From: Acidipila sp.
GTDB taxonomy: Bacteria > Acidobacteriota > Terriglobia > Acidiferrales > UBA7541
Length of the DNA: 34,503 nt
Reading direction: 5' to 3'
Assembly: GCA_010365215.1 (NCBI GenBank)
Contig: JAAFGT010000043.1
Span: 1 to 34,503 of the forward strand
How positions within the stretch are numbered: position 1 is the first letter of the stretch; every line of letters begins with the position of its first letter. The position numbers and the translations under genes are program-made. Shown here one piece after another: positions 23,168 to 30,205 of the stretch. The notes under the pieces were generated by a model that searched no databases, had not been told where the DNA came from, and saw only the letters and a program-made list of their open reading frames with translations.

Positions 23168-24586
23168 TCACTTGGCTTTCTTTCGCGCACCCTCCAGCGG
23201 AGGCGCGGGTTCGGTCATGCGATACGGATCGAGAATCTCCCGCATCAGTTTTTCATCCAGCAGCTTGCGCTCCAGCGCAATCTCGGTAACCGTGCGGCCG
23301 GTCTTCACGCTTTCCTTGGCAATCTCCGCGGCCGCGGCATATCCAATGTAAGGATTGAGCGCGGCAGCGATAGAGAGCGTGGCGTTCGCGTAGAATTGGC
23401 AGCGATCCTTGTTTACAGTGATCCCATCGATGCATTTCTCGGCCAGCACGCGCAGCGTATTTTTCAGAATCTCCGCGGAGTGCAGCACGTTCCACGACAT
23501 TGCCGGCATCATCACGTTCAATTCCAACTGCCCGGCTTGTACCGCCATGGCCGTGGCCAGGTCCGCCCCTGCGGTTTGAAATCCCACCATCGCCGTCAGC
23601 TCGGCCATGACCGGATTGATTTTCCCGGGCATGATGGAAGATCCCGGCTGCAGCGCGGGAATAAAGAGCTCCGCCAGCCCGGTATTGGGCCCGCTGGCCA
23701 GCAGGCGCAAATCGTTGGAGATGCGAATCAGCTCCAGTCCAAGGTTGCGCAGGGAAGAGGCGGCCACCGCCATGGCCAGATTCGACTGCATCGCGTAGCG
23801 CAGGTCCTCCGTGGGAATCAGCTCCTCACCGGCAATTTTGCTGAGGTGGCGCACGGCCAGCTTCTGATACTGCGGATGCGTGTTGACCCCGGTGCCCACC
23901 GCCGAGCCGCCCAGGCCCAGCTCGCGCAGCACGTCGCGCGCGTGTTCCAGCTCCGTGGCACAGCGCCGCATGGCCGTGGCGTAGGCGGCGAACTCCTGGC
24001 CCATCCGCACGGGCACCGCGTCCATCAAGTGCGTGCGCCCCGACTTCAAGATGGGATCGAACTCTTTGCCCTTGCGCGCGAAACTTTTCTCCAGGAGCGC
24101 GAGCGATTGAAGGGTCTCCCCTAAAAGCAGGATGGCAGACAGGCGCATGGCCGTGGGAAATACGTCGTTGGTGGACTGTCCGAAATTCACGTGGTCGTTC
24201 GGATGGCACAGCTCGTAATTGCCGCGCGCGCCTCCCAGCATTTCAATGGCGCGATTGGCAATCACTTCATTCGCATTCATGTGGAAAGAAACGCCGGCGC
24301 CGGCCTGATATACGTCCACCACGAATTGATCGTTATGTTTGCCGGCCAGAACTTCGTCCGCGGCTTTCTCAATGGCGTTAGCCAGCTTGGCGTCCAGCAG
24401 CTTGAGCTCGCGGTTGGCCATGGCCGCAGCCTTCTTGATCATGCCCATGGCGCGTATCAGCATGGGATGGGCGCGCAATCCGCTGATGGGATAGTTTTCC
24501 ACCGCGCGCAGCGTCTGAATACCGTAGTAAACGCCGGCGGGAACCTGCTTTTCGCCCAGTGAATCCTTCTCCATTCGAGTCTTCAT
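23168..24586 (-). CDS. aspA: Aspartate ammonia-lyase
   Basis: 472 residues from the ATG at 24584-24586, which gives the normal N-terminus (MEKDSLGEKQVPAGVYYGIQTLRAVENYPISG). The fumarase/aspartase blocks are present in order: CHPNDHVNFGQSTNDVFPTAMR, GRTHLMDAVPVRMGQEF, GGSAVGTGVNTHPQY, and the catalytic-loop signature GSSIMPGKINPV at about residue 325. The enzyme turns L-aspartate into fumarate and ammonia. The N-terminal pattern and GKINP loop fit aspartase more than fumarase C, but the two differ little and biochemistry would decide. The Shine-Dalgarno is weak (GGGGA). It is a single gene, convergent with hicB. Confidence 0.88.
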   Translation of the reverse strand: MKTRMEKDSLGEKQVPAGVYYGIQTLRAVENYPISGLRAHPMLIRAMGMIKKAAAMANRELKLLDAKLANAIEKAADEVLAGKHNDQFVVDVYQAGAGVSFHMNANEVIANRAIEMLGGARGNYELCHPNDHVNFGQSTNDVFPTAMRLSAILLLGETLQSLALLEKSFARKGKEFDPILKSGRTHLMDAVPVRMGQEFAAYATAMRRCATELEHARDVLRELGLGGSAVGTGVNTHPQYQKLAVRHLSKIAGEELIPTEDLRYAMQSNLAMAVAASSLRNLGLELIRISNDLRLLASGPNTGLAELFIPALQPGSSIMPGKINPVMAELTAMVGFQTAGADLATAMAVQAGQLELNVMMPAMSWNVLHSAEILKNTLRVLAEKCIDGITVNKDRCQFYANATLSIAAALNPYIGYAAAAEIAKESVKTGRTVTEIALERKLLDEKLMREILDPYRMTEPAPPLEGARKKAK

Positions 24587-24980
24587 CGTAATCCCCGTGA
24601 GCAAAGCTTGGCCAACAGCGCAACGCTTGCAAAAGAGTTCTGCGCTCAGAATAGCATACACGCGCGCAGCGATGCGTTTGGCTGAGGCGTCCTGAGAATC
24701 CCGAGTTGGCTCTGATAATACCTATTGCGGAATAGAAACATAAGACTGTGAGAGAACAACCAATCAACGCGGAAGGTCTGACGGGGAAAGGTTGGCCGGC
24801 GAGGCGGGTCAGCGCCCCAGCGGGCACACCAGTATGTGCGCGCCGCGCTGCGGTCCGCGGATCCCGTGGCGGCCCAAAGTCAGAGGCGCGCGCTCGCGTT
24901 TCCACCAGCTCGGCATCTGCTTACGCAGCCGCCGGCAACGCTGCCGCCGGTTGCACTGCGACGAACCACGCTGCTGCGGA
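24587..24980. other. Non-coding region upstream of aspA
   Basis: 394 bp between the 3' end of the next minus-strand gene and aspA. A -10-like TATGCT or TATTCT on the minus strand lies near 24650-24660, about 65 bp ahead of the aspA start. At about 24920-24950 two 15-bp blocks of the form CGC(A/T)GCCGCCGGCAA/TTG are repeated. Open frames cross the GC-rich part but show no coding character. Confidence 0.35.
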
Positions 24981-25511
24981 TTACGCCGCGTCGGGCAGCA
25001 CGGGACGTCCTTGTTCGTGCGCCGGCCGCGACCCATTTCCTTCGTTTTCTTGCCGGCGCCCCCGCTGGGTACCGCCCGCAACCGCCGACCGCATCTCGGC
25101 GCTGCCCGACTGTGCAGCCAACACCGCAACGCACTGCTCCACTAACCGTGGCCGGCCCGGACGCGACGGCGGACGTGACGGCGGGCGTGACACCGGCCTG
25201 ACAGCACTGCCTTCGCCCTCGGGTTGCGTTGCGCAGCGGTCAAATGCCGCGAAGACCGGCGCCAGCGGATCGCCATACATCGCCGATGCCGGCTCCGCGG
25301 GGCGAAGGGTGCCGCGAATTTCCGTGCAGTTCTCCAGGATCCATCGCGCCAGCAGGGCCAGCGCCGATTCCTCGGTCATTTCCTCCCATAGCGCGCGAAG
25401 CTCACGGCGAAGATTGGAGACGTGCTCGAGTTTGGCAAGTTCGTACTGGCGCAGCGAATTCTCCGAACAGTTGCGAAGGTACTTGATAGGCGGCTCGAAT
25501 GTTTCACTCAT
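24981..25511 (-). CDS. Hypothetical protein, helical N-terminus and Pro/Arg-rich repeat tail
   Basis: 176 residues from an ATG with GGGAGAA upstream. Residues 1-70 are strongly helical and look well conserved (SETFEPPIKYLRNCSENSLRQYELAKLEHVSNLRRELRALWEEM, LALLARWILENC). The middle carries SRPPSRPPSRPG, which comes from a 12-bp DNA repeat. The last 50 residues are low-complexity and may be poorly conserved. No known domain is recognised. It points away from the phage-type genes that follow on the opposite strand, with a 630-bp gap between them, and may be the leftmost gene of that accessory region. Confidence 0.6.
   Translation of the reverse strand: MSETFEPPIKYLRNCSENSLRQYELAKLEHVSNLRRELRALWEEMTEESALALLARWILENCTEIRGTLRPAEPASAMYGDPLAPVFAAFDRCATQPEGEGSAVRPVSRPPSRPPSRPGRPRLVEQCVAVLAAQSGSAEMRSAVAGGTQRGRRQENEGNGSRPAHEQGRPVLPDAA
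25158..25193. repeat. Three 12-bp tandem repeats
   Basis: CGGACGCGACGG, CGGACGTGACGG and CGGGCGTGACAC lie head to tail. On the minus strand they encode the Ser-Arg-Pro-Pro repeats of the hypothetical protein, so copy change would not shift its frame. Confidence 0.85.
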
Positions 25512-26141
25512 GGTCGATTCTCCCGGTAGAAAGTTCTTCTCCGTTTCTTATAGTAGAACGCTTAAAGACGTACTTAAGGAGATAACATATTTTCCAGCGC
25601 CGGAAACATCTGTTTCGTTAAATTACTCTAATCTCGAAAGGCCGCGTTGTTCTGATCGCAGCAGCTGCACGCAACCAGAGAGCGCGGCTCAGCTCAGGTC
25701 ATCACGCGTGCTGAATTCGTGCTGAACTCATTCTAAAAATGTGCAGCGCATGCAGCGGCGACTACGAAGATCCGGATATGAGCGCGCCGTTGTCCGATTT
25801 GGAGGGTGAAACTGACGGTCAGGTGAGGAGCAGGGAAGAACTACCGGTTAAGTAGCGCGCACTTAAGTTCTTGCAGAGCTGTTCGGCTTTAACGGGCGCG
25901 TCAGGAGTCTTTGCCGGGCGGGCGTCAACGCCGCGGCTATCGCCCAGGGAATTCGAATCGCCGCAACACTGTGTTCGCCGGCGGCGTAAAACTCAGCGGC
26001 GCAATAAGAAGGGATGAGCTGCGCTCGCGCGAAAGCGAGGCGAATAGAACTCGCAGCCTGGCTACCTTCCACCGGCCGCAGAGGTGCGCGCCGCTAACCA
26101 CGAAGTTAGATCGAGTTAAACCGCATCAACCGGGAGGCCTC
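25512..26141. other. AT-richer divergent region with ACTTAAG palindromes
   Basis: 630 bp at the left border of the phage-type genes, visibly richer in A/T than its surroundings in the part 25530-25740. It holds two inverted repeats with a shared core: CTTAA-8 nt-TTAAG (25561-25578) and TTAAGT-AGCGCGC-ACTTAA (25848-25866). There is also an 11-bp direct repeat CGTGCTGAAYT (25707-25717, 25718-25728). On the minus strand TATAAG lies ahead of the hypothetical gene start. This looks like a control region, possibly with repressor sites; no repressor gene is in the window. Confidence 0.45.
25739..25855 (+). CDS. Possible 38-residue peptide
   Basis: A short frame MCSACSGDYEDPDMSAPLSD... ending ELPVK. 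It has a CxxC pair at the start and an acidic body, so it could be a small metal-binding or regulatory peptide. No Shine-Dalgarno precedes it, and its stop codon overlaps the second ACTTAAG palindrome. It is reported as a candidate only. Confidence 0.25.
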   Translation: MCSACSGDYEDPDMSAPLSDLEGETDGQVRSREELPVK

Positions 26142-26429
26142 ATGGCGCGGCGAAATTTCTGCCTGGTCAACGCGCATTGGACGTCGGGCGACGTGCAAGC
26201 CCACCGCTGCTACGACGGCAGCCACGCTCACGTTTCCCGCGAAGAGCGCAACGAACTTCTCTCCGGTGGCTTGGCGGAGTGGCTGCTTTTTCCGCGCGTT
26301 CTGCGGCTCAAACGCACCGTATCGCTGCGCGGCCTCTCCTGCAAGGTGGGCGAATATTTGGCCACGCAAGTTCAGCTGGGTCATGCCTGGGCGCGCGTGA
26401 TGGTTGCAGGAATCACGCGCACCGGCTGA
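26142..26429 (+). CDS. Small hypothetical protein, unknown function
   Basis: 95 residues from ATG 26142, with GGGAGG five bases upstream; the frame is open further upstream but without a start signal. The sequence has several His and Cys in the first part (NFCLVNAHWTSGDVQAHRCYDGSHAHVSREERNELL), then SLRGLSCKVGEYLATQVQLGHAWARVMVAGI. A small metal-binding protein is possible from the composition only. It is the first plus-strand gene before the terminase group. The following 235 bp (26430-26664) show no gene or signal I can recognise. Confidence 0.6.
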   Translation: MARRNFCLVNAHWTSGDVQAHRCYDGSHAHVSREERNELLSGGLAEWLLFPRVLRLKRTVSLRGLSCKVGEYLATQVQLGHAWARVMVAGITRTG

Positions 26430-26664
26430 AAAACCTGCTGGAACATTTTCGGCACATTCTTGCAACACCGAACTCCATCGCGCCTCGCAGTTGCCCGCCA
26501 CCCCCACTCCTAACAGAGGGCTCCGGCCTGGATTCGCATCCGCACGGGCGGTCGAGTACGAGCTGGAGCCGCTCACCGTCAGCTCGGCGAGTCGAGAGGC
26601 GTAGGAAAACATCGCAGCAAGTTCGAGCACCCGGAAACGAAATTCGCAAGCAGGGAGAGCAACG

Positions 26665-27030
26665 ATGCCGAATTATAACGCGGACACACCGCATGCCATT
26701 TTTCCAGGAGATGTGGTGTTGCCGTTCAACGCCGAATCGCCCGCGCCGCCGCAGTCCAGCCAGCAGTTCGCGCTGCCCGCCTTCACCGGGGCGCATCCCG
26801 ACCAGGGCCGGCAGATCTCCTGGCAGACCAGCTTCGCCTCCGCGCCCACCGCGGTAAACGTGGTGCTTCAGGCTGCCGACGTCGATGCCGACGTCAACTA
26901 CGCCGTCGTGGACACCTCTACTCTGGCCGCAGGCGAGCGCCGACAGGTGCTCGTGCGCGCAAGATTTATAAGAGCCCGGCTGGTCAGCCAGACCGCCGGC
27001 GGCGCGATCACGGTGACCCTCGGCGCGTGA
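26665..27030 (+). CDS. Small beta-rich protein, possible phage structural component
   Basis: 121 residues from an ATG with AGGGAGAG upstream. The protein has no signal peptide, no Cys and a sequence dominated by short beta strands (AVNVVLQAADVDADVNYAVVDTSTL, QVLVRARFIRARLVSQTAGGAITVTLGA), a pattern common in phage decoration or fibre-type proteins. This is inference from composition and location; no family is recognised. It ends 98 bp before a strong terminator and so belongs to a transcript separate from the terminase operon. Confidence 0.6.
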   Translation: MPNYNADTPHAIFPGDVVLPFNAESPAPPQSSQQFALPAFTGAHPDQGRQISWQTSFASAPTAVNVVLQAADVDADVNYAVVDTSTLAAGERRQVLVRARFIRARLVSQTAGGAITVTLGA

Positions 27031-27128
27031 TTCCAACTAAGACTTTCTGCCCCAATCCCGACTGACCCACAGCCTTGATAGCTGTCTGGGCGAAGTATCG
27101 CACCACGCGGCGGGACCGGGTGGAGTCG

Positions 27129-27163
27129 TATGAGGCCGGCGCAATCCGGCCTCATATAATTTT
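27129..27163 (+). terminator. Rho-independent terminator overlapping a TATAAT box
   Basis: A perfect 11-bp stem, TATGAGGCCGG (27129-27139) and CCGGCCTCATA (27146-27156), has loop CGCAAT and is followed by TAATTTT. It closes the transcript of the upstream small gene. TATAAT (27155-27160) lies in the tail and could be the -10 of the terminase operon, though no -35 match is seen at the right distance. Confidence 0.8.
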
Positions 27164-27223
27164 CATTGGGCGCATCGCTTAACCCGACCGCAGCCGGTCC
27201 GTCTCGAGGAGCCCAACAACCAA

Positions 27224-27592
27224 GTGTCCGCCGTCAAAAAACCTGGCCGGCCAAAAGGCCGCAAAAACAGTCACCCCGCCCCGCAACTAGCGCGCGCGGC
27301 GGCAGCGGTGATCGAGAAATCCATTGCCTGCGCTAACGAACTGAAAATATCGATTCACGAATTGATCGCGCGCGCCTATCGCTGCCACCCCGAGCCGGAC
27401 CTCCGCCCGGAACAGCTGCTCAAGCGTTTCATGCTCACGGACGTGCGGGTTTTCCTCTGGGCCATGGAGCACGATCACGGAAAACCCAGGCAGTTCGTGG
27501 AAGCCTCCGGCCCCGCTGGCGGGCCGATGGAGCTGAAAGTCGTAATCGAGAGAATCGGGGAAAAAAATGAGCGAGAACAAAACAGCCTATAA
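27224..27592 (+). CDS. Terminase small-subunit-like protein
   Basis: 122 residues from GTG 27224; a GAGGAG lies about 12 bases upstream, a longer spacing than usual. The Lys/Arg-rich start (KKPGRPKGRKN) resembles the AT-hook-like beginnings of DUF5681-type and other small terminase proteins. A helical body follows (AAAAVIEKSIACANELKISIHELIARAY, LLKRFMLTDVRVFLWAMEHDHG). Small terminases recognise phage DNA and regulate packaging. The call rests on this pattern and on the large terminase gene two positions downstream, not on a strong motif. Its 3' end overlaps the next gene by 26 bp. Confidence 0.65.
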   Translation: MSAVKKPGRPKGRKNSHPAPQLARAAAAVIEKSIACANELKISIHELIARAYRCHPEPDLRPEQLLKRFMLTDVRVFLWAMEHDHGKPRQFVEASGPAGGPMELKVVIERIGEKNEREQNSL

Positions 27593-27734
27593 CATCGCCA
27601 ATCTTCTCATCGCTGCCGGCGTCGCATCGATCCTCGGCGCAGCCATCTTCGCCCCCGCAGCCGTGCGCATCGCCGATTTCGCCGGCCTCATCGTCGCCGG
27701 CGCGGGCCTTTTCTCTCACAAACTTTTCAACTAG
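27567..27734 (+). CDS. 55-residue membrane protein in the packaging operon
   Basis: A short gene, MSENKTAYNIANLLIAAGVA... ending SHKLFN, overlapping the end of the preceding gene by 26 bp. Its stop codon (27732-27734) directly touches the large-terminase ATG. Two hydrophobic segments (ANLLIAAGVASILGAAIFA and FAGLIVAGAGLFS) with a charged N-terminus and a short basic end suggest a two-helix membrane protein. Holins and related small phage membrane proteins have this build, but a holin role is unproven and the location between terminase genes is unusual for one. GGGG followed by A-run serves as a weak Shine-Dalgarno. Confidence 0.7.
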   Translation: MSENKTAYNIANLLIAAGVASILGAAIFAPAAVRIADFAGLIVAGAGLFSHKLFN

Positions 27735-29225
27735 ATGCCCCTGCTCCGAGCGCCGCTTCCCGAAGTCCACCTGCGCCTTCAGCCCAAGCAAGCGGCGTTC
27801 TTCGACATGGTGCAGGAGCCAGGCGCCAACTGGCTGGCTTATGGTGGCAGCCGTGGCGGAGGGAAGTCCTACGCTCTCCGCGCCATCATGCTCAAGCGTC
27901 GCGAGCTCTATAAGGCCACGCGCGGGCTTATCCTTCGCCGCACTTTCGAAGACGTCTGGCAAAATCATCTCCAGCCCCTCTTCGAGCAGTATCCGTTCAT
28001 GCGGCCGTGGTATCACACGCAGCACAAGGAGCTCACCCTCCCCAACGGCTCCGCCATCGTCTTTGGCTCTGCCGAACACTTGGGCGATATCTACGGCTTC
28101 CAGGGCAAGCAGTACATGGACATCGCCGTCGATGAAGCCACCAAGCTCACCGAGGAGGAGTTGGTCTTCCTCAAGACCTGTAACCGCTCCGTCGGCATTC
28201 CCGAGGATCATTGCAAGATGCTCCTCACCATGAACCCCGGCGGCGTGGGCCACGCCTTCATCAAACGCGTCTTCATCGACGGAAACTTTCGTGATCATGA
28301 ACGCGCCGGCGACTACCGCTTCCTCCAGGCCTATGCCTGGGACAACGTCGGCTGGGCGCAGAAAAGCCTGGCGGAAGAAGGGCTCACCGTCGACGACTAC
28401 TACGCCTTGACCAGCGATCAGCGCTTCGACTACTTCATCTCCAAAACGGCGTATGGCCGCAGCCTGAATAGCCTTTCCAGCGCGCTCCGCCCGGGCCATC
28501 TGTTGGGACTCTGGGATGAACTGGCCGGCCAGTATTTCGATATCTTCGATCCCAGCCGCCACACTGCCCGCGTCGAAGATCTGGGCCTCAACCCGTATCT
28601 CCCGCGGTGGATTTCCATTGACTGGGGATTTCAGCACCCCGCCGCCATCCACTGGCATGCCCAGGACGGCAAGCGCACCTTCACTTATCGCGAGTGGGTG
28701 GTCAACCATCTCTCCCCCCGCGCGCTCGCTCATGAGATTGCCGAGAAAAGTGCCAAAGAAACCATTGACGCCGTTTATCTGGGCCCTGACGCTTTCGCCC
28801 GGCGCACCGACGAGGCCACCATTGCTGATCAACTGGGCAACGTCTTTGCCGGCCGGGGCATTCCTCGCCCCGCGCCCGCTGACAACGACCGCATTGGCGG
28901 GTGGATGCTGCTCTACGACCTCCTGGAAAACAACGAGTGGGTCATCGCCGACAACTGCCGGAAACTGATTGAAGTGCTGCCCACCCTGGTCCGCAAAGTC
29001 GGCGGCGAGGAAGATATTCAAAAGGTGGAAGGCGACGATGCCGCGGACTCCGCGCGCTATGGCCTCAAGACGCGCCACAGCCCGCGCACCCCTCCCGTCG
29101 AAGCGCGCATCGCCCAGCGCATGGAGCAAGTCGTTGCCCAGGACCCCACCGTCCGCGCCATCTACGCCCGCAAGTTCGAATCTGAAGAAAGAAAAAAACA
29201 CCGCCCCGTAATGCTGCGGCGTTGA
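27735..29225 (+). CDS. terL: Phage terminase large subunit
   Basis: 496 residues. The ATPase half has Walker A G37-G-S-R-G-G-G-K44-S, the Walker B block MDIAVDEA (128-135) with catalytic E134, and the coupling motif LLTMNPGG (163-170). The nuclease half begins near 290 with ISIDWG, whose D296 is the expected first metal ligand. It continues with VYLGPDAF and VEGDDAADSARYG, the later acidic positions. TerL packs DNA into the procapsid using ATP and cuts it with the RNase H-like domain. All main motifs appear intact, so the protein may be active. It starts at an ATG right after the stop of the 55-residue gene, consistent with translational coupling. Confidence 0.93.
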   Translation: MPLLRAPLPEVHLRLQPKQAAFFDMVQEPGANWLAYGGSRGGGKSYALRAIMLKRRELYKATRGLILRRTFEDVWQNHLQPLFEQYPFMRPWYHTQHKELTLPNGSAIVFGSAEHLGDIYGFQGKQYMDIAVDEATKLTEEELVFLKTCNRSVGIPEDHCKMLLTMNPGGVGHAFIKRVFIDGNFRDHERAGDYRFLQAYAWDNVGWAQKSLAEEGLTVDDYYALTSDQRFDYFISKTAYGRSLNSLSSALRPGHLLGLWDELAGQYFDIFDPSRHTARVEDLGLNPYLPRWISIDWGFQHPAAIHWHAQDGKRTFTYREWVVNHLSPRALAHEIAEKSAKETIDAVYLGPDAFARRTDEATIADQLGNVFAGRGIPRPAPADNDRIGGWMLLYDLLENNEWVIADNCRKLIEVLPTLVRKVGGEEDIQKVEGDDAADSARYGLKTRHSPRTPPVEARIAQRMEQVVAQDPTVRAIYARKFESEERKKHRPVMLRR

Positions 29226-29237
29226 GGCCGAATAATC

Positions 29238-29561
29238 ATGACCAAGGAAGAAATTTGTAATCTCTGGCACTGGCTGACCACCACGCGCTACACCCGCCTG
29301 CTCGAAGAGGAGGTGGTGCGGCTGCGCGTCGAGAACGTCGCGCTGCGCAATTCCATTTACGCCCGCGCGGGAGTCCCGCCCGTGGAATACGCGGCGGCCC
29401 TTGCGCCGGCCTTTTCTCCGGCAGGTCGCGGTGCGGGCGCACCAGCGCCAGTCCGCCGACCCTTAAGCTGGGCGCAAGCCAAAGCCAGGCTAGAGTCGCT
29501 CCATCGAGTAACCCCAGGAAAAACGGAAGAGAAGAGAGATCCCTCGCTCCGCCAGGGATGA
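29238..29561 (+). CDS. Small coiled-coil protein in the phage module
   Basis: 107 residues, 12 bp after terL on the same strand. The first 40 residues form an amphipathic helix with a heptad-like pattern (RLLEEEVVRLRVENVALRNSIYA), suggesting a short coiled coil and oligomerisation. The rest is Ala/Pro-rich and low complexity. No family is recognised, but its position between terminase and portal is typical for small head or packaging accessories. The last codons run into a stretch (CCCTCGCTCCGCCAGGGATG) that looks like an intergenic repeat, so the real C-terminus may have been extended by that element. Confidence 0.55.
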   Translation: MTKEEICNLWHWLTTTRYTRLLEEEVVRLRVENVALRNSIYARAGVPPVEYAAALAPAFSPAGRGAGAPAPVRRPLSWAQAKARLESLHRVTPGKTEEKRDPSLRQG

Positions 29562-29589
29562 CCGATTTGGCAGCGCCGTTTCTTCGTAG

Positions 29590-29681
29590 GGGCGGGGCTT
29601 GCCCCGCCCACTCGCCGTGCTCGGGCTAACCCGTCTGCTAAAATGCGCCATCTCTTCGTAGGGGCACGGCATGCCGTGCCC
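29590..29681. repeat. Pair of REP-like palindromes
   Basis: Two GC-rich hairpins: GGGCGGGGC-TT-GCCCCGCCC (29590-29609) and the perfect palindrome GGGCACGGCATGCCGTGCCC (29662-29681). Both are preceded by the same word, TCTTCGTAGGGGC. Between them lies TGCTAAAAT (29636-29644), an extended -10-like box. They occupy the 209-bp gap before the next gene. The shape is that of dispersed intergenic palindromes common in bacterial chromosomes. Confidence 0.85.
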
Positions 29682-29770
29682 GCTCGTCCTGCAAGCAACC
29701 ACTTCCACCCTCGCTCGGTACAACGAACATTTACGAAAAATCTTAAGCGGCAAACCATCAGGAGACCACG

Positions 29771-30121
29771 ATGCCGGTTACACAAACTGGACGCTACAGC
29801 ATGAACCCCGCATACGCGGAAACACTGGACGCCGCTGCGCACGCCGCCGGACAAACCGATAACGCCAAACACGACGAATCTCCCAACCCCAACAACGCCG
29901 ATCACGCCGGTCAGGAAAAGGCCGCGGTTAACCGCATCGAGATCGAGCCCACCGAAGAGGGCGGCTTCGTCAGCCGCACCCATCGCGAGCAGAGCGAAGA
30001 TAGCCAGAACCACGACAACCAGCACGACGGCTGGGCCATGCCCTACGAAGAGCCCGAGCTCCGCGCGCATCCCGACAGCGCGCACCTCCTGAAATTCTTA
30101 GCCCAGGAACTCGGGGAGTAG
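29771..30121 (+). CDS. Small acidic protein, unknown function
   Basis: 116 residues from an ATG with CAGGAG six bases upstream. The protein is very polar and acidic (His, Asp, Asn, Gln, Glu rich; NAKHDESPNPNNADHAGQEK, HREQSEDSQNHDNQHDGW). Its C-terminus is better ordered (MPYEEPELRAHPDSAHLLKFLAQEL). It appears largely disordered and could be a small phage accessory. It lies 84 bp upstream of the portal gene on the same strand; no family is recognised. Confidence 0.6.
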   Translation: MPVTQTGRYSMNPAYAETLDAAAHAAGQTDNAKHDESPNPNNADHAGQEKAAVNRIEIEPTEEGGFVSRTHREQSEDSQNHDNQHDGWAMPYEEPELRAHPDSAHLLKFLAQELGE

Positions 30122-30205
30122 CAGCATTTGCGGTCACCCATCTTTCTTCAATAGGCACCCCTTCCGGCTCCGCGCCTGCTTGCTGATTCTGAGGACAAAA
30201 ATCAA

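Noticed and set aside
24748-25725. A 325-codon plus-strand frame opposite the hypothetical gene at 24981-25511
   Set aside because: Low-complexity Ser/Arg/Ala sequence without start signal; the minus-strand gene has a good Shine-Dalgarno and an ordered N-terminal domain.
27435-29270. A 611-codon minus-strand frame over the large terminase
   Set aside because: It is antisense to a gene with complete Walker and nuclease motifs and shows no domain of its own.
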